Shown: positions 6,773 to 13,268 of the stretch, one piece after another
How positions within the stretch are numbered: the stretch's first letter is position 1
How the letters are laid out: each line of letters begins with the position of its first letter
Assembly (NCBI GenBank): GCA_033763635.1
Contig: JANRKG010000010.1
Location: 1 to 16,735, forward strand
DNA: 16,735 nt
Reading direction: 5' to 3'
DNA from: JANRKG01 sp033763635
Lineage (GTDB): Bacteria > Cyanobacteriota > Cyanobacteriia > GCF-001939115
Program-made: the position numbers and the translations under genes
Notes under the pieces: generated by a model
The model's input: only the letters and a program-made list of their open reading frames with translations
The model's database searches: none
Told to the model about the DNA's origin: nothing

Positions 6773-7222
6773 CTACACATCTCCCCGGATTTCTTCAACC
6801 ACGCCATCGCGAATCAGAATTTCCACCTGCATTTTTTGGACCAGGTTATCCCCCGTTTCGACCCGGAAGAAGCTTTCAATTTGCCCTTGATTCACTTCCT
6901 GGTCTAGCTCCAGCATTTGCACCTGCTGAAGTTGTTGGAGAATCTGATTTTTTTGCTCCAGCAGTTCGCTCTTGCGCTGATTGATCTGAATTTGAATATT
7001 GTCAATCTGCTGAACCACCTGGGGTCCGGGCGGTTGAATACTTTGCCGCTGGATCTCAGAAATCATTCGCTGCCCCTGCATTTCGAGTTGTTGCAATTGG
7101 CTGTCGAGTTGATTAATTTGCGACTGAAGTTGTTGTTGGGCTTCTTCCTTCCAGCGGGGGGTCACGATCGCTTTGACGGTAATCGCTCGCTTTAGCAGGA
7201 GTTGGGAATTAGAGATTTCCAT
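6773..7222 (-). CDS. YlqD family protein (unknown function)
   Basis: This 149-residue protein begins EISNSQLLLKRAITVKAIVT followed by PRWKEEAQQQLQ, which I recognise as the conserved opening of the YlqD family. The middle (about 25-105) is a long glutamine- and leucine-rich coiled coil broken once by PPGPQ. The C-terminus (about 105-149), with ESFFRVETGDNLVQKMQVEILIRDGVVEEIRG, looks like a small beta-rich domain. There is no signal peptide or membrane helix, so it is probably cytosolic and multimeric. The biochemical role of the family is unknown to me. It sits 34 nt after the aas stop and 5 nt before pdhC on the same strand, implying one transcript. No Shine-Dalgarno sequence precedes its ATG; the leader has the pyrimidine run CCTCCTC instead. 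Confidence 0.85.
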   Translation of the reverse strand: MEISNSQLLLKRAITVKAIVTPRWKEEAQQQLQSQINQLDSQLQQLEMQGQRMISEIQRQSIQPPGPQVVQQIDNIQIQINQRKSELLEQKNQILQQLQQVQMLELDQEVNQGQIESFFRVETGDNLVQKMQVEILIRDGVVEEIRGDV

Positions 7223-7256
7223 GAAATTTCACTTGAGGAGGACTAAAAATGATGCA

Positions 7257-9215
7257 TCAACCCGACGACGAGGCGAACATCGCATCGATCATATCGCGAT
7301 AGCGTTCCATCACAACGGGTCTGCGAATTTTCAATGTCTGGGTCATCATTCCATTTTCAATCGAGAAAGGCTCCGTCAGCAATTTAAACGGACCAATGCG
7401 ATCATCCGGACGATAACCGGGACGGTTCTGCACTTCTCGATTTAACTCTTTCCGAATTAACTCTTGAATGGCAGGTTGCTCTACATCAAGCCCCATCGCA
7501 TTCTCGGCTTGCTTTAACTCAATCCCCTTCTCGGTGGCCCACTGCTGTAGGACTTCCCCATTCGGGACAATCAATGCCCCCAGTGATTTCTGATCCTGCC
7601 CAACTAACATGATCTGATCCACAAAGGGACTGCGAAGACAGGCATCTTCGATCGGTTGGGGTTCGATGTTTTCCCCATTGGTGAGGACGATCGTATCTTT
7701 CGCCCGTCCCGTCAGCACCAGATCGTTTTGGGTCGTAACCCAACCCAAATCCCCGGAATCAAACCACCCCTCTGGGTCGATCGCCTTTGCGGTGGCTTCT
7801 GGATTCTGGTAATACCCCTGCATTACTTGAGGACCCCGAATCAAGACTAACCCACGTTGTCCCGTTGGTAAGGGTTTGCGGGTTTCTGGATCTACAATGC
7901 GAATTTCTGTGCCGGGGAGGGGCTGTCCGGCGGAGCCTCGATAGTTGCGCCAGGGACGACGGGCATTCGTCACGGGGGAAGTTTCTGTTAATCCGTACCC
8001 GACCAGAATTTCAATTCCCGCCAGTTCAAAAAACAGATCCAAATGAGTTGCCAGGGCACCCCCGCCACTGATCACAAACTTGAGTTCACTCCCGGTGCCT
8101 TCCCGCACTTTCTTGTAAACAAGCCGATCGCCCACTGCATGAACCGGAGCCAACGCGATCATTGTTAACGTTGCCTTCAATCGATCCATTGCCGAAGGGT
8201 GCAGTTGTTCCAGGCTCAAGCCCTGCACGACCCGTCGCGCCTTGATATACCGCTGGCTGTTGGTAATAAAGAAATTCACTAAGCGCTGTTTGCTGGCGGG
8301 TTGTTCTCGGAATTGCTTTTGAATCCCCTCATAGATGGACTCCCACAATCGAGGCACCGCTACCATGAAATTCGGTTTGACATCCTTCAGGTCTTTTTTA
8401 ACGAAGCGAATCGAGGTGTAATACTGAGTACACCCCTGGGACATCAGGAAGTATTCGCAGGTGCGCTCGTAGCTGTGCCAGGTGGGTAAAATGCTAAGAA
8501 CCCGATCGCCCGGTTGCGGTTGAACGATCGTCCCCAGTGTCAAGATTTGGGAAATCAGGTTGCCATGAGTCAGCATCACTCCCTTGGGTTTCCCAGTGGT
8601 TCCCGATGTATAAATGAGGGTTGCCAGGGTTTCCCGCGTTTGCTGACTGGGCCGCAGGGTTTGATTCGCCCCTAATTCCAAAACCTGATTAAAGTTCAGA
8701 ATCTTCAGCGTTGAATCATCCTCGACGGTTTCATCGGATAGGAGCACGACCCGCTGAATCGGCAGATCTTCCATCCGGGGCCGCAATTTCTGAAAAGTTA
8801 CCAAATCTTCTGTAATCAGTGTGGTGCTGCCACTGTTCGCCAGGATGAAAGCCAGTTCCTCCCGTTCTGCCTGGGCACTCCGCACTGCATCCGCTGCCCC
8901 AGCCGTAATGATTCCCTGATCCACAACGAACCAGCGGGGGCTGTTGTCGGCAAACAGCGCAACCCGATCGCCCTCCGCCACCCCTAACGCTTGCAACCCC
9001 GCTGCAAACCGCTGGATCTGGTGTCCTAATTCCCGATATGTCAACTTAACTTCTGGCTTGGAATGGGAATCCCAGAGGGCGATCGTTTCTCCAAATCGCT
9101 GGGCCGCCAGGGGCCAAATCTCCGCCAGGGATTGAATTTCCCGATAGTCTGCCATGCTGGCGAGGGCGTTACTTTCTTCGGTTGTGAAATTGTAGGAAGG
9201 AACAGGGCGATTCAT
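7257..9215 (-). CDS. aas: Long-chain acyl-ACP/acyl-CoA synthetase (AMP-forming)
   Basis: This 652-residue ANL-superfamily enzyme activates free fatty acids with ATP through an acyl-adenylate. Visible motifs: the phosphate loop YTSGTTGKPKGVML (about residue 200), the adenylate-binding GYGLTETSPV (about 405), GWFDSGDLGWV (about 482) and the hinge/catalytic region LTGRAKDTIVLTNGENIEP (about 500-518). The segment GAADAVRSAQAEREELAFIL resembles cyanobacterial Aas (the Synechocystis slr1609 group), which recycles fatty acids released from membrane lipids onto ACP; I therefore prefer Aas to a classical FadD, though acceptor specificity cannot be read directly. I chose the ATG at 9215 (MNRPVPSYNF); the frame extends 26 codons upstream with unconvincing sequence. 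It is the first gene of a likely operon with the YlqD gene and pdhC, and it is transcribed divergently from the UrtA-phosphatase gene. Confidence 0.9.
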   Translation of the reverse strand: MNRPVPSYNFTTEESNALASMADYREIQSLAEIWPLAAQRFGETIALWDSHSKPEVKLTYRELGHQIQRFAAGLQALGVAEGDRVALFADNSPRWFVVDQGIITAGAADAVRSAQAEREELAFILANSGSTTLITEDLVTFQKLRPRMEDLPIQRVVLLSDETVEDDSTLKILNFNQVLELGANQTLRPSQQTRETLATLIYTSGTTGKPKGVMLTHGNLISQILTLGTIVQPQPGDRVLSILPTWHSYERTCEYFLMSQGCTQYYTSIRFVKKDLKDVKPNFMVAVPRLWESIYEGIQKQFREQPASKQRLVNFFITNSQRYIKARRVVQGLSLEQLHPSAMDRLKATLTMIALAPVHAVGDRLVYKKVREGTGSELKFVISGGGALATHLDLFFELAGIEILVGYGLTETSPVTNARRPWRNYRGSAGQPLPGTEIRIVDPETRKPLPTGQRGLVLIRGPQVMQGYYQNPEATAKAIDPEGWFDSGDLGWVTTQNDLVLTGRAKDTIVLTNGENIEPQPIEDACLRSPFVDQIMLVGQDQKSLGALIVPNGEVLQQWATEKGIELKQAENAMGLDVEQPAIQELIRKELNREVQNRPGYRPDDRIGPFKLLTEPFSIENGMMTQTLKIRRPVVMERYRDMIDAMFASSSG

Positions 9216-9581
9216 AGCGAGTAAAGGTCGGGTAAAGGTATTTTGTCTAAAAATTGTGCTGAAACAGCAAATGGACCAGATAACCTCTGCCATTCAGCCT
9301 ACAACAGATGAGGGACTCCGTTGCCTGATAAAAATCTTAGAAACGATAAAGAGGGAATGGGAACGATGGAAGACAGCCGTTAAAGTTGCACAAGTGGAAG
9401 GCAGAAGAAGGCAGAAGGGAAATGCTTTGATAGGGTCGTTGTAACCTGTCAATCTGTCCTAAATCTGAGCGGATCTGCTGATGAGGTCAATTTGACTAGA
9501 ATCTCGTAAAACTCGACTTTGATAGCGTGATCCAGGGGTTAGGGGTAGGATCTCCCAAGAACTCTTCACGACATTGGTCAC
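9216..9581. other. Intergenic spacer between divergent aas and UrtA-PP2C genes
   Basis: About 366 bases that must carry both promoters. I see a -35-like TTGACT at 9492-9497 on the plus strand but no convincing -10 at normal distance. A tandem 10-bp repeat lies at 9397-9416. A 62-codon GTG-initiated frame (9256-9444) has a basic, low-information product without recognisable features, and I do not call it a gene. CGATCG is absent. Confidence 0.6.
9397..9416. repeat. Short tandem repeat, two copies of GAAGGCAGAA
   Basis: Two exact, adjacent 10-bp copies, followed by GGG and preceded by GT. The AAGGCAG theme is reminiscent of the short tandemly repeated repetitive sequences found between cyanobacterial genes. 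Only two copies are present, so the assignment is tentative. Confidence 0.4.
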
Positions 9582-11585
9582 ATGGTAAAGGTCGGTATTC
9601 TCCACTCTTTAACAGGCTCGATGGCGATCAGTGAATCGTCTTTGCGGGATGCTGCCCTGATGGCGATCGCCGAGATCAATGCAGCGGGCGGGATTTTGGG
9701 AGAGGCGATCGAACCCGTGATCGCGGATGGAGCGTCAAATCCCCTCCAGTTTGCAGAGCAGGCTGAAGGGCTGATCACGACAGAGCAGGTAGCGACCCTC
9801 TTTGGCTGTTGGACTTCCGCCAGCCGTAAAGCAGTGTTACCCGTCGTTGAAACCCAAAATCGGTTGCTCTGGTATCCCGTACAGTATGAAGGGTTAGAGT
9901 GCAGCCCCAATATTTTTTACACTGGCTCCTGCTTAAACCAACAGGTTGAACCCGCCGTGCGCTGGCTATTGCGGAATAAAGGACGACGCTTTTATCTGGT
10001 TGGCTCGGATTATATTTTTCCCTGGACAGCAAACAAGCTGATTAAGGCATCCCTGCAATCCCTTGAGGGAACGGTGGTGGGTGAGGAATACTGCAATTTG
10101 GGGGAGCAGGACTTTACGACCCTCATCCGTCACATCCAGGAAACCCAACCCGATCTCGTGTTCAATACCCTGAACGGCGATAGTAACCTGGCCTTTTATC
10201 GCCAGTATGCAGCAGCAGGGATCACGGCAGCAGAGATTCCCATCATGGCTGTGAGTGTGGCTGAGGTGGAATTACAACTGATTGGGGAAGCGGCAACGGG
10301 CCACTACGCCAGTTGGAGTTATTTCCAAAGTCTGGATACCCCCAGCAACCGTCATTTTGTCGAGCAATTTAAGCGACGCTATGGAGCCGATCGCGTCACC
10401 AGTGATCCGATCGAAGCGGCCTACTTCCAGGTCTATTTATGGAAACAGGCAGTGGAACAGGCCCAGTCTTTTGAGAGCGAGCGGGTCCGGGAGGCAGCCT
10501 ATGGGCAGGTGTTTGAGGCTCCAGGTGGGCCAATACGGGTAGAACGCAATCATCATGTCTGGAAACCTTGCCACATTGCCGAAGCCTTGCCCGGAGGTCA
10601 GTTTCAGATTATTTACAAAAACAATGGGCCACTGAAGCCCCTACCCTGGTTAGGGGTGGAGGAAGTGAGCTTTAGTAATTCGGGAGTAGTAGTACAATTG
10701 TTGTCCGAGGTGTCCCAGTGGATTCAGAAGGGGCAACAACTAGAGGGGGCACTGACCCAACTACAAAGGGAAATGGCAGAACGGCAACGGGCTGAGACTG
10801 CCCTTCAGGAGAGTCAGGCACGCTTGGCCCGGACCCAGGCAGAACTGGAAATTACCCATCGGATGCAGAAAATGCTGCTGCCACCGGAAGAGGAACTGCA
10901 ACAGGTGGTTGGCTTAGATATTGCAGGTTTTATGGAACCTGCGGAGGAAGTGGGTGGAGACTACTATGATGTGTTGCAACATAACGGACGGGTGCAGATT
11001 GGGATTGGGGATGTGACGGGGCATGGGTTAGAAAGTGGCGTTGTGATGCTCATGGTGCAGACAGCCATTCGCACGTTGTTAACGAATGGGGAAACCGATC
11101 CGGTAAAAGTGCTGAATACCGTGAACCGGACGCTTTATGACAGCACCCGTCGGATGCGATCGAACAAAAACATGACCCTTTCCCTGCTGGAATATGAAGC
11201 AGGGAAGTTGCGCTTGAGTGGGCAGCATGAGGAATTGATTATCATTCACCCCGATGGTTTGCTAGAGCAAATTGACACCTTTGAGTTAGGCTTTCCCCTT
11301 GGCTTAGAATCTGACATCTCCTCCTTTACCGCCGAAACCCAAATCCAGCTACAAACTGGAGATGTTGCAGTTCTCTATACCGATGGCATCACAGAAGCGA
11401 TGAATGGCGATCGAGAACTGTATGGACCCGAACGGCTCCATCGGGTATTGCAGGAAAATCGCCAGCGATCGGCTAAAGAGATCCGAGCGGCCGTGATCAA
11501 AGATCTGCGGGACTATATTGGGGAACAGAAAGTGTTTGATGACATCACCCTGCTGGTGTTGAAGGAAGTTGGCACTGCCAAATAA
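9582..11585 (+). CDS. Cytosolic UrtA/AmiC-like sensor fused to SpoIIE-type PP2C phosphatase
   Basis: This 667-residue protein has three parts. Residues 1-375 are a complete type-1 periplasmic-binding fold close to urea/amide receptors: KVGILHSLTGSMAISE, GCWTSASRKAVLPVVE, YPVQYEGLECSPNIFYTG, NTLNGDSNLAFY and HHVWKP. Residues about 375-435 form a coiled coil. Residues about 440-660 are an RsbU/SpoIIE-like PP2C phosphatase beginning THRMQKMLLP, with metal-binding aspartates in GGDYYD (Asp460), GIGDVTGHG (Asp477), TDGITEA (Asp601) and FDDIT (Asp653/654). The binding-domain homology begins at the first methionine and an in-frame stop (9546-9548) lies 11 codons upstream, so no signal peptide can exist. 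No membrane segment is visible, so the receptor should work in the cytosol, as AmiC does. Its likely substrate is a phosphorylated STAS anti-anti-sigma-type protein, but none is encoded nearby. No clear ribosome binding site is seen. Confidence 0.9.
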   Translation: MVKVGILHSLTGSMAISESSLRDAALMAIAEINAAGGILGEAIEPVIADGASNPLQFAEQAEGLITTEQVATLFGCWTSASRKAVLPVVETQNRLLWYPVQYEGLECSPNIFYTGSCLNQQVEPAVRWLLRNKGRRFYLVGSDYIFPWTANKLIKASLQSLEGTVVGEEYCNLGEQDFTTLIRHIQETQPDLVFNTLNGDSNLAFYRQYAAAGITAAEIPIMAVSVAEVELQLIGEAATGHYASWSYFQSLDTPSNRHFVEQFKRRYGADRVTSDPIEAAYFQVYLWKQAVEQAQSFESERVREAAYGQVFEAPGGPIRVERNHHVWKPCHIAEALPGGQFQIIYKNNGPLKPLPWLGVEEVSFSNSGVVVQLLSEVSQWIQKGQQLEGALTQLQREMAERQRAETALQESQARLARTQAELEITHRMQKMLLPPEEELQQVVGLDIAGFMEPAEEVGGDYYDVLQHNGRVQIGIGDVTGHGLESGVVMLMVQTAIRTLLTNGETDPVKVLNTVNRTLYDSTRRMRSNKNMTLSLLEYEAGKLRLSGQHEELIIIHPDGLLEQIDTFELGFPLGLESDISSFTAETQIQLQTGDVAVLYTDGITEAMNGDRELYGPERLHRVLQENRQRSAKEIRAAVIKDLRDYIGEQKVFDDITLLVLKEVGTAK

Positions 11586-11627
11586 CGAAATTGAGCAGAA
11601 CATTGCCATCAGAGAGAATGATACGGA

Positions 11628-11999
11628 TCACTTCTCCAACATCTCGCGACTGTTGCGAAACGCCTGGAAGCTCTGGACTTGCTGAAAGATCCGCTGACTG
11701 ATGCGATCGCACGCCAGATCACAGAAATCGAAAATCATGGGATCAACGATTTCGTAATAAGCACTGGTGCCCTTGGGTTGACGGGCCAGAATCCCCGCCT
11801 GGGTAAGAACCTTCAGGTGTTTAGACAGGTTCGCTTGCCCCAGCCCCGTGGCGACAGAGAGTTCCATCACGTTCATCGGGCCGGACTTCAAGGAATTCAG
11901 AATTTGCAGACGGCTGACTTCCGACAGCACCTTAAAGTAATCCGCCACCGAAGCTAAGATCTCCAGGTCTGTCGCCGCTGCAACCTTGGAAGACACCAT
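11628..11999 (-). CDS. ArsR/SmtB-type winged-helix transcriptional regulator
   Basis: This 123-residue protein has the ArsR fold: ADYFKVLSEVSRLQILNSL (helices 1-2), GPMNVMELSVATGLGQANLSK (helix-turn-helix), HLKVLTQAGIL (recognition helix) and the wing ARQPKGTSAYYEI. The usual metal site of ArsR/SmtB (ELCVCDL in the helix before the recognition helix) is replaced by MNVMELS, so it does not use that site. Its only cysteines are Cys93 and Cys97 in MIFDFCDLACDR on the C-terminal helix, on the same helical face, which could be a metal or thiol switch. It probably represses its own or a neighbouring gene as a dimer. It converges on the UrtA-phosphatase gene with 42 bp between the stops, and the upstream two-component gene on its own strand ends 147 bp away, so it probably has its own promoter. 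The signal is unknown. Confidence 0.9.
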   Translation of the reverse strand: MVSSKVAAATDLEILASVADYFKVLSEVSRLQILNSLKSGPMNVMELSVATGLGQANLSKHLKVLTQAGILARQPKGTSAYYEIVDPMIFDFCDLACDRISQRIFQQVQSFQAFRNSREMLEK

Positions 12000-12028
12000 G
12001 TAAACACCAGGTAAAGATAGTTTAATGA

Positions 12029-12043
12029 CTAATTAGAATTATA
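12029..12043 (-). promoter_or_regulatory. Candidate promoter -10 and small dyad upstream of the ArsR-type gene
   Basis: On the minus strand a perfect TATAAT lies at 12043-12038, 39-44 bases upstream of the ATG at 11999. The 8-bp palindrome CTAATTAG (12029-12036) falls just after it, about where transcription would start, a position used by autorepressors. No matching -35 hexamer is seen at 16-18 bp, so the promoter may need an activator or be weak. The role is inferred. Confidence 0.35.
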
Positions 12044-12146
12044 ACGGTGAAGTGTAGCGGCGGCTGAGATAGTTGCAAGTAAGAGCGAAGTCAGAACCCG
12101 ATCCCCAGGGATGGTATTTTGCTCCATGTCCCTGAACAATCGACCT

Positions 12147-13241
12147 TCAAATCTCCACCGTAAACACCGCCCCTCGCGGCGCATTATCCTCCACGTAAAT
12201 TTGCCCCCCGTGCGCTTCCACCACAAGCTTACAAAACGCAAGACCTAAGCCAATCTGAGAAACATTTTCGATCGTTTCTCCCACCTCGTATTTATTAAAA
12301 ATATAGGGACGCACATCCGGTTTAATTCCCGGACCCTGATCCGCAACTTGAATCCTGGTTTGCATCCGAACCTGCCCATCTTTTGGGGCACAAGGAAGAT
12401 GCTCGATCGACAAAGCAACAGTACTCCCCGCAGGTGAAAACTTGATGGCGTTGGACAGTAAGTTGTCCATAAGTCGGTGTAGAAGATTTACATCCGCAGT
12501 GATCCATTGCCCCGTTTGAGGAAGATGGACATCCAGATACAATTTTTTAGAGTTAGCAAGCTCTTGAAATTCAGAAATAACCGTCGTTGCAAGCGCATTG
12601 AGATCTAGTTCACTGCGATTTAGAATGAGGCTACCCGCCTCCAGCTTTGCCATTAGCAACAGTTCGTCAATCATAGAATTGAGTTGTTGCCCTGCTCGAT
12701 ACACCAATTGCAACCGCTCTTGATTTTGAGCAGACAGAACATCTTGCATCAATACCATGTGGCTGCCCAAGAGAATACTGCTGACAGGCGTTCGCAAATC
12801 ATGCACCATCATGCTGGACATATCTTCCCGGAGTTGCAACGTTGCTTTGAGAATATCGTAATGTCGTTTCACCCGAAGCATCGATCGCACCCTTGCCCGA
12901 AGTTCAATGCCATTGACAGGCTTAGAAATAAAATCCTCTGCTCCCGCATTCAAACAACGGGCCAGATCCTCCTTCGCATGAAGGGCTGTCACCATGAGAA
13001 TTGGAATGATGGCCCACTCAGGATTTGCCTTAATTTCACAGCAAGTTTCAATCCCATCTTTATCGGGCATCATCACATCCAACAAAATGACATCCGGTTT
13101 CAGGGTATCGAGTTGTTCGATCGCATCATTTCCATTCGTGACATGGAAAAACTCATAGCCTTCTGGTTTGAGCAATGCCCGAATGACAGCAAATCCAGTA
13201 GGTTCATCGTCTACAACGAGGATGACAGGTTTACGGTTCAT
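12147..13241 (-). CDS. Receiver-first hybrid histidine kinase
   Basis: This 364-residue protein has a receiver domain (about 5-122) with acidic pair Asp11/Asp12, phosphoacceptor Asp55 in ILLDVMMPD, Thr85 and Lys107 in FISKPV. It is joined by a short helix to a kinase core: His147 in MMVHDLRTPVSS, N-box LLHRLMDNLLSNAIKFSP, G1 DQGPGIK and G2 QIGLGLAFCKLVVEAHGG. All catalytic residues look intact. There is no PAS or membrane segment, so the receiver itself is the input: phosphorylation from another kinase would set kinase activity. It lies 27 nt downstream of the multi-PAS hybrid kinase gene on the same strand, so that kinase is the obvious upstream donor. The Shine-Dalgarno signal is weak. No DNA-binding output domain is present, so a further regulator elsewhere must finish the relay. 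The homology of the C-terminus ends normally (RGAVFTVEI). Confidence 0.93.
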   Translation of the reverse strand: MNRKPVILVVDDEPTGFAVIRALLKPEGYEFFHVTNGNDAIEQLDTLKPDVILLDVMMPDKDGIETCCEIKANPEWAIIPILMVTALHAKEDLARCLNAGAEDFISKPVNGIELRARVRSMLRVKRHYDILKATLQLREDMSSMMVHDLRTPVSSILLGSHMVLMQDVLSAQNQERLQLVYRAGQQLNSMIDELLLMAKLEAGSLILNRSELDLNALATTVISEFQELANSKKLYLDVHLPQTGQWITADVNLLHRLMDNLLSNAIKFSPAGSTVALSIEHLPCAPKDGQVRMQTRIQVADQGPGIKPDVRPYIFNKYEVGETIENVSQIGLGLAFCKLVVEAHGGQIYVEDNAPRGAVFTVEI

Positions 13242-13268
13242 GGGAAGCAGCAGCCTGAGTGAAATTGG

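Noticed and set aside
5886..6890. Long plus-strand frame opposite pdhC and the YlqD gene
   Set aside because: It is antisense to two clear genes, its product is rich in Arg, Gly, Ser and His as expected from the complementary strand of Ala/Pro-rich linkers, and it has no family motif.
9256..9444. 62-codon GTG-initiated plus-strand frame in the aas / UrtA-PP2C spacer
   Set aside because: No ribosome binding site, a basic low-information product, and it runs through a tandem repeat. No recognisable domain.
12100..12115. ATCCCCAGGGAT dyad as a terminator of the receiver-first kinase
   Set aside because: The stem is only 5 bp with a 2-nt loop and there is no T tract on the minus strand.
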